Notes under the pieces: generated by a model | What the model was told of the DNA's origin: nothing | The model's input: the letters and a program-made list of their open reading frames with translations, nothing else | Database searches by the model: none | Assembly: GCA_002713495.1 (NCBI GenBank) | Contig: PATA01000009.1 | Span: forward strand, 1 to 7,050 | Length of the DNA: 7,050 nucleotides | Direction: 5' to 3' | Source: Flavobacteriaceae bacterium | Lineage (GTDB): Bacteria > Bacteroidota > Bacteroidia > Flavobacteriales > Flavobacteriaceae | Part shown: positions 1 through 7,050 of the stretch, piece after piece | Position numbering within the stretch: the stretch's first letter is position 1 | Layout: the number at the start of each line of letters is the position of its first letter | Program-made: the position numbers and the translations under genes

Positions 1-1136
1 ATAGCATAAGAAATTTTTTAAATAAAAAAAAATATCTTGAGGTGGAAACTCCAATTTTACAACCAATTCCTGGAGGAGCGTTAGCAAAACCATTTATTAC
101 AAAACATAATGCACTCAACATTCCTTTATATTTAAGAATAGCAAATGAGCTATACCTAAAAAGACTAATTGTTGGGGGATTTGATGGCGTTTACGAATTT
201 TCAAAAGACTTTCGAAATGAAGGAATGGATAAAAACCATAATCCTGAGTTTACTGTTATGGAACTTTATGTTGCTTACAAAGATTATTTTTGGATGATGG
301 AAACAACGGAAAATCTTCTCAAAACTGTTACAATTGAGACAATAGGAAGCACATCTGTTCAGATAGGTGATAAAATAATTGACTTTAAACCACCTTATCC
401 TAGAGTTCCAATATTGGAATCAATAAAAACTCACACTGGTATTGATGTATCAATGATGAATGAAAATGAATTAAGAAATTGTGCAATAGAAATTGGTATT
501 AATATCGAAGAATCCATGGGAGTAGGAAAGATTATAGATGAAATTTTTGGGGAAAAATGTGAACATCACTATGTTCAGCCAACATTTATAATTGATTACC
601 CAAAAGAAATGAGTCCATTAACGAAGGAACATAGATCAAATCCTGATTTAACAGAGCGTTTTGAACTTTTGGTAAATGGGAAAGAAATAGCGAATGCTTA
701 TTCTGAATTAAATGACCCAATTGACCAAAGAAATCGTTTTGAAAAACAACTAAAGCTCAGTGAAAAAGGAGATGATGAGGCGATGTTTATTGATCAAGAT
801 TTTCTTCGAGCTATGGAATATGGAATGCCTCCAACATCCGGAATTGGTATTGGAATTGATAGACTTGTAATGTTACTAACAAATAACTCATCAATCCAAG
901 AAGTTTTATTTTTTCCGCAGATGAAACAAGAAAAAAATACTATAAAACTGAATGAGATTGAAAAATCCATCTATGATTTAGTTGAAAAAAATAAATTAAA
1001 CGAATTAAATAAAGTTAAAAAGGAATCCAACTTAAGCAATAAAGCATGGGATAAAGGAATCAAAAATTTGGTAAAATATAATCTTTTAAAAGTTATAAAA
1101 AATACTAAAGGATTATTTATTGAATTAAAAAATTAA
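1..1136 (+). CDS. lysS: Lysyl-tRNA synthetase, class II (5' end outside the window)
   Basis: This cytoplasmic enzyme attaches lysine to tRNA-Lys using ATP. The frame is open to the left edge (first full codon at 3) and gives 377 visible residues; the anticodon-binding OB domain and the true start lie upstream. Visible landmarks are motif 1 ([16 protein letters not shown], about 33-80), [14 protein letters not shown] for lysine/ATP pocket formation, motif 2 around [14 protein letters not shown] (210-251), the [14 protein letters not shown] segment (about 678-719), and motif 3 [12 protein letters not shown] (840-875). After the usual bacterial end at FPQM (912) the protein continues about 70 residues, to a lysine-rich tail containing [22 protein letters not shown] recall this extension from Bacteroidota LysRS; its role is not established to my knowledge. 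The gene ends TAA at 1134-1136, 40 bp before the convergent hemL end. Identification is very secure; subclass placement rests on family memory. Confidence 0.97.
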   Translation, partial: SIRNFLNKKKYLEVETPILQPIPGGALAKPFITKHNALNIPLYLRIANELYLKRLIVGGFDGVYEFSKDFRNEGMDKNHNPEFTVMELYVAYKDYFWMMETTENLLKTVTIETIGSTSVQIGDKIIDFKPPYPRVPILESIKTHTGIDVSMMNENELRNCAIEIGINIEESMGVGKIIDEIFGEKCEHHYVQPTFIIDYPKEMSPLTKEHRSNPDLTERFELLVNGKEIANAYSELNDPIDQRNRFEKQLKLSEKGDDEAMFIDQDFLRAMEYGMPPTSGIGIGIDRLVMLLTNNSSIQEVLFFPQMKQEKNTIKLNEIEKSIYDLVEKNKLNELNKVKKESNLSNKAWDKGIKNLVKYNLLKVIKNTKGLFIELKN

Positions 1137-1148
1137 CTAAAGCACTTT

Positions 1149-1163
1149 TTAATTCTGAATTAA
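1149..1163. terminator. Possible weak bidirectional terminator (AT-only inverted repeat)
   Basis: The 40-bp gap between the convergent ends of lysS and hemL contains a perfect inverted repeat TTAATT-CTG-AATTAA. A T run (1146-1150) overlaps its left edge. The stem is only 6 bp with no G:C pairs, so it would be unstable and is not a classical intrinsic terminator. It is listed because both genes must end here and nothing stronger is visible. Confidence 0.2.
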
Positions 1164-1176
1164 CAGATTTTGGTGG

Positions 1177-2463
1177 TTATAAAGATCTTAAAACCTTATC
1201 AAAAGCATTTAATGTAAAATCAATATCTCTGTAGCTCAGAGAGTCATTTAAAAAATAACTTTCAAATTGACTTGGAGGAAGATAAATTCCATTGTTCAAC
1301 ATCCCATGAAAATATTTTTTAAATATCTCATTATCTGCCATAATAGCTGTTTTAAAATCAATAACTTCATTTTCAGTGAAGTGCAATGAGATCATTGATC
1401 CAATACTATTTATCCAGTAACTAATTCCTTTTTTTTCTAAACGCTTTTTCATTTCTTTGTGAAGGGTAATTGTTTTGGCATTTAAACTTTCATATATGCT
1501 GGAATTATTTTTTAAAATTTTTAATGTTGTTAATCCTGCTATCATAGCTAATGGATTTCCACTTAAAGTACCTGCCTGGTATATAGGTCCATCTGGTGCC
1601 AAATGACTCATAATTTCATTTCTTGCACCAAAAGCTCCAACAGGTAAACCTCCTCCAATAACTTTTCCAAATGTTACAATATCACTTTTAACATTTAACA
1701 ACTCCTGTGCTCCTCCTAGAGAAAGTCTGAACCCAGTCATGACTTCATCAAAAATCAAAAGGGAATTATATTCGTCACAGATTTTTCTAATAGCCTCTAA
1801 AAATCCATTTTTTGGTGGAATACATCCCATATTTCCTGCCACCGGTTCAATTATAATTGCCGCTATTTCATTTGGATAATTTTTAAAATGAGAAACGACG
1901 CTTTCAATATTATTATAATCTGAAATTAAGGTGTCTATAACGGTACCTTTTGTGACCCCTGGACTACTGGGGCTATTTAGGGTTGCTGCACCACTACCAG
2001 CCTGAATCAAAAAAGAATCAGAGTGTCCATGATAACAACCAGAAAACTTAATAATTTTTTCTCTTTTTGTAAATCCTCTTGCTAACCTAATCGCACTCAT
2101 GCATGCCTCAGTTCCTGAATTAACAAATCTAATTTTATCTATATTGGGAACTGAGGAAACTACTAGCTCAGCTATTTCAGTCTCCAATGAAGTAGGTATT
2201 CCAAATGATGTTCCTTTTTTTGCAGTATTAGCAATAGCATCAATAACATAATCATTTGAGTGTCCAATGATCATTGGTCCCCAACTTGAAATATAATCTA
2301 TAAACTTATTATTGTCTTCATCATAAAGATATGCACCCTTGGCTTTTTTTATAAAAATTGGGGATCCTCCAACAGATTTAAATGCCCTTACTGGAGAATT
2401 AACACCTCCAGGAATCTTCTTTTTAGCTAGCCTAAATAGGTCACTACTTCTTTTATACCGCAT
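1177..2463 (-). CDS. hemL: Glutamate-1-semialdehyde 2,1-aminomutase
   Basis: This PLP enzyme converts glutamate-1-semialdehyde to 5-aminolevulinate, the last step of the C5 route (GltX, HemA, HemL) to heme and other tetrapyrroles, in the cytoplasm. At 428 residues it has the normal family length. Landmarks are the N-terminal [14 protein letters not shown] (residues 15-28), the PLP-phosphate region [15 protein letters not shown] (115-129), the [10 protein letters not shown] segment (142-151), FDEVMTGFR (238-246) whose Asp239 should contact the PLP ring nitrogen, and [16 protein letters not shown] with the Schiff-base lysine Lys267. The C-terminal [10 protein letters not shown] (392-401) is also typical. 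The [10 protein letters not shown] start agrees with family N-termini. There are 9 nt between it and the stop of the upstream lipoprotein gene and no Shine-Dalgarno sequence, so it is probably the last gene of the alaS-led transcript. No defects are seen. Confidence 0.98.
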   Translation of the reverse strand: MRYKRSSDLFRLAKKKIPGGVNSPVRAFKSVGGSPIFIKKAKGAYLYDEDNNKFIDYISSWGPMIIGHSNDYVIDAIANTAKKGTSFGIPTSLETEIAELVVSSVPNIDKIRFVNSGTEACMSAIRLARGFTKREKIIKFSGCYHGHSDSFLIQAGSGAATLNSPSSPGVTKGTVIDTLISDYNNIESVVSHFKNYPNEIAAIIIEPVAGNMGCIPPKNGFLEAIRKICDEYNSLLIFDEVMTGFRLSLGGAQELLNVKSDIVTFGKVIGGGLPVGAFGARNEIMSHLAPDGPIYQAGTLSGNPLAMIAGLTTLKILKNNSSIYESLNAKTITLHKEMKKRLEKKGISYWINSIGSMISLHFTENEVIDFKTAIMADNEIFKKYFHGMLNNGIYLPPSQFESYFLNDSLSYRDIDFTLNAFDKVLRSL

Positions 2464-2472
2464 AGATTATTT

Positions 2473-3255
2473 TTAATATATTTTTAGCTCTTGACCCAAA
2501 TATATAGTGTTATTTTTAAGTTTATTTTCTTTGATCAAGTGCTTAACTGTAATTCCGTATTTTTTTGATATGGAGTACAAGGTATCTCCTTTTTTTACTT
2601 TGTGGTATTCAACAAATTGAATTTTTTTGTTTTTCAAAAACCTTCTCTTATCAAAACGGTATAAATCATATCTCTCAATTAAATCAATTAATTTTTTTGA
2701 ATAATTGGGGTCAGTGGCATATCCAGCCTTCTTCAACCCTTTTGCCCAAGCCTTATAATTTGTTATTTTATAATCAAATAGAAAACTATACCTTCCTCTT
2801 TGGGATAAAAAAATGGAGTGGTCTCTATATGATTTTTTTGCATTTTTATAAACCCGAAAACACTCTCCTTTCTTATCATCGTCGTGATAAATTTTTCTCC
2901 CCTTCCAACCTTTATGACATTTAATCCCAAAATGATTATTTCCTTTACGTGCCAAAGTACCGTATCCAAAACCTGATTCTAACATGCCTTGAGCTAGTGT
3001 AATACTTGCAGGAATTTTAAACTTCTTCATTTCTTCTTTAGCAGTTGACGAATATTTTTTAATATAATCATTAGCCCTTTGAGTTTTTGATATTTTTTTA
3101 ATACCATTTCCTGAACTTATTTTATTAATAGTTTTAGTTGATCTAGTTTTTCCTAATGCAGAAACTTTTTTATTGTTTATTTTTTTGAATGATCCACATG
3201 AAGCAATTGAAATAAAAATTGTCAAAAAAAAAGTAATTCTAACTAGATAATACAT
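2473..3255 (-). CDS. Glucosaminidase-LysM lipoprotein (peptidoglycan hydrolase)
   Basis: Predicted outer-membrane lipoprotein that cuts the glycan strands of peptidoglycan as an N-acetylglucosaminidase. Of 260 residues, 1-19 form a lipoprotein signal peptide ending in lipobox IASC, with Cys20 as the lipidated residue. Residues 21-60 are a Lys/Ser-rich linker. Residues about 62-200 match the FlgJ/Bax-like glucosaminidase fold: Glu93 in LAQGMLESGFG is the expected catalytic acid, followed by GNNHFGIKC (105-113), SYRDHSIFL (142-150) and GYATDPNYSKKL (178-189). Residues about 217-260 are one LysM peptidoglycan-binding repeat (HKVKKGDTLYSISKKYGIT). The residues after Cys20 (GSFKK) lack the acidic surface-export signal described for some Bacteroidota lipoproteins, so a periplasm-facing location is inferred. 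The ATG at 3253-3255 lies inside the end of the upstream gene (13-nt overlap), which suggests translational coupling. The domain calls are firm; the exact bond cleaved is inferred from the family. Confidence 0.93.
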   Translation of the reverse strand: MYYLVRITFFLTIFISIASCGSFKKINNKKVSALGKTRSTKTINKISSGNGIKKISKTQRANDYIKKYSSTAKEEMKKFKIPASITLAQGMLESGFGYGTLARKGNNHFGIKCHKGWKGRKIYHDDDKKGECFRVYKNAKKSYRDHSIFLSQRGRYSFLFDYKITNYKAWAKGLKKAGYATDPNYSKKLIDLIERYDLYRFDKRRFLKNKKIQFVEYHKVKKGDTLYSISKKYGITVKHLIKENKLKNNTIYLGQELKIY

Positions 3256-4130
3256 GATAAACCCTTTTTAATTTGTCTTTTATTAAATCCCTCAATTCCT
3301 TGTTTTCCACCTGTATGAAAAATCAAAATATTTCTACCCCAATACCAATGATTATTGGTAATTAAATCAAAAATACCATAAAGCATTTTTCCTGTATAAA
3401 TTGGATCTAATTGAACATCAAATCTTTTTCTAAAATTATTTATGAAAGAAATCAAATCATTATTTGATTTAGCATAACCTCCAAAAGTATATTTATTAAT
3501 TAATTCCCACTTTTTATTATCTGTATGTCGATCAATATCTAATTTTAAATTATTATTTAATGCAGAAAAGCCAATAACTTTTTGATTTATTGCTGATGAA
3601 TTTATTAATCCTCTTATGGTCCCGCCTGTCCCTACTGGACAACACAAAACATCGTAAATTTTATCTTTTTTTTCAAGCATTTCAGAACATCCTTTTACTG
3701 CTAATTCATTAGTGCCTCCCTCTGGTATAATGTAAAATTTTGAAGGATTTAGTTTAATTATGCCCCAAAATTCTCGATCATTTTTTTTTTTAAAAGTTTC
3801 ACGTGATACAAAAATTAATCCCATACCATAATTTACACAATTAACTAAAGTAGGGCTATCTTTAATTTTTTCTTCCCATTCATTACCTCTCACAATTCCA
3901 TAGGTTTTGATGCCATTTAAATAACCTGATAATGCAGTTGCATACAAATGATTCGAAAATGCACCTCCAAAGGTCAGAATAGCATTTGAATTGAATTTTT
4001 TTGCCTCAATCAAATTATACTTAAGCTTTCTAAATTTATTTCCTTTGACCTCTTCTTTAATTAAATCTTCTCTTCTTAACCACAATTTTTTTTGATTTAA
4101 TTCACAAATAAAATCAGTCCTTACTCTCAT
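3243..4130 (-). CDS. PLP-dependent D-cysteine desulfhydrase / ACC deaminase family enzyme
   Basis: Fold-type II PLP enzyme of the family that includes D-cysteine desulfhydrase (D-cysteine to pyruvate, sulfide and ammonia) and ACC deaminase. It has 295 residues, a little shorter at the N-terminus than enterobacterial relatives but near what I recall for Bacteroidota copies. Lys32 in KGNKFRKLKYNL is the PLP lysine; GGAFSNHLYATA (55-66) matches the SNH substrate loop; PVGTGGTIRGL (165-175) is the phosphate-binding loop. LDPIYTGK (241-248) and FHTGGKQG (271-278) carry Thr246 and Thr273, where true ACC deaminases have Glu295 and Leu322 (Pseudomonas numbering). This argues against ACC deaminase. 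No in-frame upstream ATG, GTG or TTG is near, so the ATG at 4128-4130 is the start. It begins 16 nt after alaS and overlaps the lipoprotein gene by 13 nt. The coding strand holds an 11-A run (3781-3791). Family is secure; substrate is not. Confidence 0.9.
   Translation of the reverse strand: MRVRTDFICELNQKKLWLRREDLIKEEVKGNKFRKLKYNLIEAKKFNSNAILTFGGAFSNHLYATALSGYLNGIKTYGIVRGNEWEEKIKDSPTLVNCVNYGMGLIFVSRETFKKKNDREFWGIIKLNPSKFYIIPEGGTNELAVKGCSEMLEKKDKIYDVLCCPVGTGGTIRGLINSSAINQKVIGFSALNNNLKLDIDRHTDNKKWELINKYTFGGYAKSNNDLISFINNFRKRFDVQLDPIYTGKMLYGIFDLITNNHWYWGRNILIFHTGGKQGIEGFNKRQIKKGLSCII
3781..3791 (-). repeat. 11-nt poly-A tract in coding sequence
   Basis: The coding (minus) strand reads eleven consecutive A residues, encoding Lys-Lys-Lys and the start of an Asn codon at residues 114-117 of the PLP enzyme (TFKKKNDRE). 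It is the longest homopolymer I see in the window; several 8-9 nt runs occur elsewhere. The frame is intact across it as given. Such tracts can cause polymerase slippage, and they are also a common place for sequencing length errors. Confidence 0.9.
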
Positions 4131-4146
4131 AAGTATACTTTCATTT

Positions 4147-6753
4147 TTATAATAAAGATATTGAGATATCTAATGCTTCTTTTAAACCACTGATTTTTTT
4201 TCCTCCTGCAGATGCATAAAATTTTTGTCCCCCACCACTTCCATCAATATATTTACACAAATTCTTCACAACCTCAGAGGCATCGTAATTCCTGGACTTT
4301 ACGAGATCTTTAGAAATGAAACAGCACAACGTCGGCTTATTATTTTTTTTCGTTCCCAAAACTAAATAAAGACTATTGATATCGCTCCCTAATTCAAAAG
4401 CTAGTTCTTTCATATTTTTCACATCTAAGTCTACTTCCTTAGATAAAAAAAATAAATCATTTTTTTTAATAACAATTTTCTTCAATTCTTCCTTCAAAGC
4501 ACTAATCTTAAATCTATTTAGTTCTTGTATTTCCTTTTTTAGAGAATTATTTTCATTTACAAAGTTTTCAAAGACTTTCACTGGATCTTGATTCTTAATT
4601 AGATCTCCAATTTTATCAAGAACCATGCTTTGCTGCTCAAAATGTGAAATGACAGCATCACCAGTAATTGCCTCAATTCTTCTTATTCCTGATGCAATAG
4701 CAGACTCATTAATAATTTTGAAAAATAATATTTCTGAAGTATTTTTCACATGGCACCCTCCACATAGTTCAATTGATTTTCCAAAGCGTATTGTTCTTAC
4801 TGTATCTCCATATTTTTCTCCAAAAAGAGCAATAGCACCTTGATCAATTGCATTCTTATAAGGGATATTCCTTTCTTCTATAAGTTCCAGCTGTTCTCTA
4901 ATTCTCTCGTTAACAAATAATTCAACTTGTTTTAATTCATCTTTTGATACCTTGGAAAAATGAGAAAAATCAAATCTAAACATGCCAGAGTGAACCATTG
5001 AGCCCTTTTGCTCAACGTGTGATCCTAATATTTTTCTCAAAGCTTGATGCATTAAATGTGTAGCGGTATGATTGGAACAAGTTCTACTTCTTTGATTCTT
5101 GTCAACTATGGCTTTGAAAGTTCCACTGGTTTTTTTTGGAATTGATTTAGAAAAATGAATTATTAAATTGTCTTCTTTTTTGGTGTCTGTAATGTAATGG
5201 ATTTCTCCATTTTCCTCTTGTAAATATCCTTTGTCACCGACCTGTCCACCTCCCTCGGGATAAAAAGGTGTCAAATTAAAAACTAGTTGATACAAGTCTC
5301 CATCTTTTTTGTTTTTTATTCTTCTATAACGAGTAATTTTAATATCTGTTTCGAGTAAATCATACCCAACAAACTCCTCAAAATCATCATCTAAAACAAC
5401 TTTCCAGTCGTCTATTGAAGAAGCTGCATCAGCTCTTGATCTGTCTTTTTGTTTTTTCATTTCCTCATTAAAACCTTTCTCATCAATATCAAATTTATTC
5501 TCTTTAGCGATCAAAGCAGTCAAATCAACAGGAAAACCGTAAGTGTCATATAATTCAAAAATCTTTTTCCCATTTAATAAGCCATTTTTTGATGATTTTA
5601 AAAGTGAGTTTAACATTGTAAGTCCCTGATCTAAAGTCTTAAGAAAAGAAATCTCCTCTTCTCTAATTACATTTTCAGATAATTTTTGCTCTCTTTTTAG
5701 TTCCGGAAAAAAATTACTCATTTGCTTACTCAAAGACTGAATTAATCGATAAATAAATGGTTCTTTTTGATTTAGAAAAGTATATCCATAGCGAATTGCC
5801 CTTCTTAATATTCTACGTATTACATAACCAGCACCACTATTGCCGGGTAATTGTCCATCTGCAATAGCAAAATATACAGATCTTAAATGGTCCGCGATTA
5901 CTCTTATTGCTCTATCAACTTCTAAATTATTACCGTAGGATGAATTAGTAAGTGTTTCTATTTCAATAATTAATGGTCTGAAAACATCTGTGTCGTATGT
6001 TGATGAAACTCCTTGAAGTACCATACATAATCTTTCTAACCCCATACCAGTATCAACATGCTTAGAAGGAAGTTTTTCTAATGATCCATTTGATTTTCGA
6101 TTGAATTCAATAAATACAAGATTCCATACCTCAATAACTTGTGGATGGTCTTTATTAACCAGCTCCCATCCTGGAACTAAACTTTTATCAACCTCTGACC
6201 TAATATCAATATGAATCTCTGAACATGGTCCACAAGGGCCCTGATCCCCCATTTCCCAGAAATTATCTTTTTTATTTCCCCTTAGTATCCTGTCAGTTGG
6301 TATTATTTGACTCCAATATTCAAATGATTCCTCATCTAAACTCAATCCTTCTTTTTTATCCCCTTCAAAAATTGTAACGTAAAGGTTTTTTTTATCAATA
6401 TTGTAAACTTCAGTTAAAAGTTCCCAAGACCATTTAATAGCATTTTTTTTAAAATAATCCCCAAAACTCCAATTACCTAACATTTCAAAAAAAGTGTGAT
6501 GATATGTATCAATACCTACTTCTTCTAAATCGTTATGTTTTCCTGAAACTCTTAAACATTTTTGTGTATTAGTTATTCTAGTGTTTTTAGGTTTGTTATT
6601 CCCTAAAAAAAATTCCTTAAATTGATTCATACCAGCATTTGTAAACATTAATGTTGGATCATTTTTTACAACCATAGAAGCAGAGTCAACAATTTCATGT
6701 CGTTTTGAGGAGAAAAAATCTAGAAACTTTTTACGAACTAATTCTGATTTCAT
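4147..6753 (-). CDS. alaS: Alanyl-tRNA synthetase
   Basis: This cytoplasmic enzyme charges tRNA-Ala and hydrolyses mischarged Ser- or Gly-tRNA-Ala. It is complete at 868 residues, close to the usual bacterial length. The class II catalytic core shows [15 protein letters not shown] (32-46), [22 protein letters not shown] motif 2 sequence (84-101), [10 protein letters not shown] (172-181) and motif 3 DTGMGLERL (234-242). The tRNA-recognition region includes [16 protein letters not shown] (304-319) and [10 protein letters not shown] (402-411). The editing domain has [11 protein letters not shown] (497-507) and an intact zinc-ligand set: His562 and His566 in HTATH, Cys664 and His668 in CGGCH. A helical stretch (about 700-765) leads to the DHHA1/C-Ala domain with [14 protein letters not shown] (838-851). 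The ATG at 6751-6753 fits the family start [14 protein letters not shown]. It is the first gene of the minus-strand run, behind a TAnnTTTG promoter about 28 nt upstream, and leads into the PLP enzyme after 16 nt. Confidence 0.99.
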   Translation of the reverse strand: MKSELVRKKFLDFFSSKRHEIVDSASMVVKNDPTLMFTNAGMNQFKEFFLGNNKPKNTRITNTQKCLRVSGKHNDLEEVGIDTYHHTFFEMLGNWSFGDYFKKNAIKWSWELLTEVYNIDKKNLYVTIFEGDKKEGLSLDEESFEYWSQIIPTDRILRGNKKDNFWEMGDQGPCGPCSEIHIDIRSEVDKSLVPGWELVNKDHPQVIEVWNLVFIEFNRKSNGSLEKLPSKHVDTGMGLERLCMVLQGVSSTYDTDVFRPLIIEIETLTNSSYGNNLEVDRAIRVIADHLRSVYFAIADGQLPGNSGAGYVIRRILRRAIRYGYTFLNQKEPFIYRLIQSLSKQMSNFFPELKREQKLSENVIREEEISFLKTLDQGLTMLNSLLKSSKNGLLNGKKIFELYDTYGFPVDLTALIAKENKFDIDEKGFNEEMKKQKDRSRADAASSIDDWKVVLDDDFEEFVGYDLLETDIKITRYRRIKNKKDGDLYQLVFNLTPFYPEGGGQVGDKGYLQEENGEIHYITDTKKEDNLIIHFSKSIPKKTSGTFKAIVDKNQRSRTCSNHTATHLMHQALRKILGSHVEQKGSMVHSGMFRFDFSHFSKVSKDELKQVELFVNERIREQLELIEERNIPYKNAIDQGAIALFGEKYGDTVRTIRFGKSIELCGGCHVKNTSEILFFKIINESAIASGIRRIEAITGDAVISHFEQQSMVLDKIGDLIKNQDPVKVFENFVNENNSLKKEIQELNRFKISALKEELKKIVIKKNDLFFLSKEVDLDVKNMKELAFELGSDINSLYLVLGTKKNNKPTLCCFISKDLVKSRNYDASEVVKNLCKYIDGSGGGQKFYASAGGKKISGLKEALDISISLL

Positions 6754-6780
6754 AACTAATCTTAATATTAAAGATATCTA

Positions 6781-6788
6781 CAAAGGTA
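6781..6788 (-). promoter_or_regulatory. Candidate alaS promoter, Bacteroidota -7 box
   Basis: The minus strand reads TACCTTTG, an exact match to the Bacteroidota -7 consensus TAnnTTTG, ending 27 nt before the alaS ATG. A start of transcription near 6775 would give a leader of about 20 nt. The nearest upstream TTTG (minus strand of 6815-6818) is 26 nt away, longer than the usual spacing to a -33 box, so the -33 element is weak or absent. The exact match and sensible position support it; there is no experimental evidence. Confidence 0.55.
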
Positions 6789-6804
6789 AGTATCTATATG
6801 GAAA

Positions 6805-6816
6805 TGATAATTATCA
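6805..6816. promoter_or_regulatory. 12-bp perfect palindrome between divergent promoters
   Basis: TGATAATTATCA reads identically on both strands. It lies 16 nt from the alaS -7 box and 25 nt from the opposite one, within the region where the -33 contacts of the alaS promoter would fall. That position suits an operator for a dimeric regulator, but AT-rich intergenic DNA makes short palindromes by chance, and no regulator can be named. Confidence 0.3.
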
Positions 6817-6841
6817 AATAAATCATTTAGCAACCTTTTAT

Positions 6842-6849
6842 TATCTTTG
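6842..6849 (+). promoter_or_regulatory. Candidate promoter of the M23-like gene, -7 box
   Basis: TATCTTTG matches the Bacteroidota consensus TAnnTTTG exactly and ends 22 nt before the ATG at 6872. Transcription would start near 6856, giving a leader of about 15 nt with no Shine-Dalgarno sequence well placed before the ATG. No TTG -33 element is visible at the expected distance. Confidence 0.5.
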
Positions 6850-6871
6850 GAAGGGTTTTTATATTTTATAT

Positions 6872-7050
6872 ATGGGAAAAGAAAAATATTATTTTGATTC
6901 TGATACACTTTCTTATAAAAGAGTTGTAAAATCTCGTACACTTCAGGTATCAAATTTTATCCTTTTTTTGCTATCAGCCATGCTTTTTGGAGTTTTTTCG
7001 CTGTTTATTCTTTTAAATTCTGAATTTATTTCAACACCAAAAGAAATAAT
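6872..7050 (+). CDS. Membrane-anchored M23-family peptidase, N-terminal fragment
   Basis: Only the first 59 codons lie in the window; the right edge cuts the gene. The protein begins MGKEKYYFDSDTLSYKRV, closely resembling the YYYDPETLSYRKI-type N-terminus I recall from the M23 peptidases encoded divergently from alaS in many Bacteroidota. A hydrophobic segment follows at residues about 28-49 (from NFILFLLSAMLF to FILLN) and should be a single inner-membrane anchor, with the rest in the periplasm. M23 enzymes are zinc metallopeptidases that cut peptidoglycan cross-links, but the catalytic domain with its HxxxD and HxH ligands is beyond the window, so catalytic competence cannot be judged. The ATG is preferred because the family motif starts there; the frame stays open upstream for a long way but has no nearby ATG. 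It is transcribed away from alaS behind its own -7 box. Confidence 0.75.
   Translation, partial: MGKEKYYFDSDTLSYKRVVKSRTLQVSNFILFLLSAMLFGVFSLFILLNSEFISTPKEI

Noticed and set aside
42..1136. GTG at 42 as the start of lysS
   Set aside because: The frame is open to the left edge and the residues before the GTG ([15 protein letters not shown]) match the LysRS motif 1 region, so the gene begins outside the window.
1226..1242. Hairpin TCTCTG-TAGCT-CAGAGA near the 3' end of hemL
   Set aside because: It is inside conserved coding sequence before the stop codon and has no T tract after it, so coding constraint or chance explains it better than a terminator.
2565..2924. 119-codon open frame on the plus strand
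   Set aside because: It lies antisense within the glucosaminidase lipoprotein gene, whose domains are clear, and its own translation resembles no family I know.
2763..2969. 68-codon open frame on the minus strand
   Set aside because: Alternative frame of the glucosaminidase gene; the real frame carries the catalytic domain.
4127..4144. Five-codon open frame (MKVYL) between alaS and the PLP enzyme, its stop overlapping the next ATG as ATGA
   Set aside because: Too short to support as a peptide gene; overlap of this kind is easy to get by chance in 16 nt of AT-rich sequence.
4357..4364. TAGTTTTG on the minus strand inside alaS as an internal promoter
   Set aside because: It fits TAnnTTTG but lies over 200 nt before the next start in coding sequence, and such matches are expected by chance at this base composition.
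4376..4591. 71-codon open frame on the plus strand
   Set aside because: Antisense to the alaS C-terminal coding region; a Ser/Phe-rich translation typical of the complement of Lys/Glu-rich coding sequence.
4625..4843. 72-codon open frame on the plus strand
   Set aside because: Antisense to the alaS editing-domain region, which is conserved and intact.
6768..6953. 61-codon open frame on the minus strand
   Set aside because: It runs across the divergent promoter region and antisense to the M23-like N-terminus, and shows no recognisable protein.
1..7050. Search for tRNA or rRNA genes, CRISPR arrays, insertion sequences, attachment sites or defence genes
   Set aside because: Coding sequence fills nearly all of the window; the gaps (40, 9, 16 and 118 bp) are too small and show none of these.

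Overview
The window looks like ordinary chromosome from an AT-rich member of the Bacteroidota, most likely a flavobacterium-like lineage with a compact genome. The evidence is fourfold. All proteins resemble Bacteroidota versions of their families. The lysyl-tRNA synthetase has the C-terminal extension I associate with this phylum. Gene starts lack clear Shine-Dalgarno sequences. The one divergent intergenic region has a TAnnTTTG element (the Bacteroidota -7 promoter box) facing each way. Base composition is strongly AT-rich throughout, with many A/T homopolymers, and no gene stands out as foreign. This placement is inference from protein and promoter style, not from a marker search.

Layout. 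Positions 1-1136 (+) hold the 3' two-thirds or so of lysS, cut by the left edge. A 40-bp convergent gap follows. Positions 1177-6753 (-) hold a tightly packed four-gene run transcribed in the order alaS, a PLP-dependent D-cysteine desulfhydrase/ACC deaminase-like enzyme, a glucosaminidase-LysM lipoprotein, and hemL. Junctions are a 16-nt gap, a 13-nt overlap and a 9-nt gap, so co-transcription from the alaS promoter is likely. Positions 6754-6871 are a 118-bp divergent promoter region with a 12-bp perfect palindrome between two opposed promoter elements. Positions 6872-7050 (+) hold the first 59 codons of a membrane-anchored protein whose N-terminus matches the M23 peptidase commonly found next to alaS in Bacteroidota.

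How the genes fit together. lysS and alaS charge tRNA-Lys and tRNA-Ala. hemL makes 5-aminolevulinate for heme and other tetrapyrroles by the C5 pathway. The lipoprotein and the M23-like protein would act on peptidoglycan in the envelope. The PLP enzyme acts on a small amino acid that cannot be fixed from sequence; its active-site residues favour D-cysteine desulfhydrase-type over ACC deaminase-type chemistry. The set is housekeeping, and I see no mobile element, CRISPR array, defence system, RNA gene or biosynthetic cluster. The points worth a second look are small: the promoter-region palindrome, the substrate of the PLP enzyme, an 11-nt A tract in its coding sequence, and the operon organisation.
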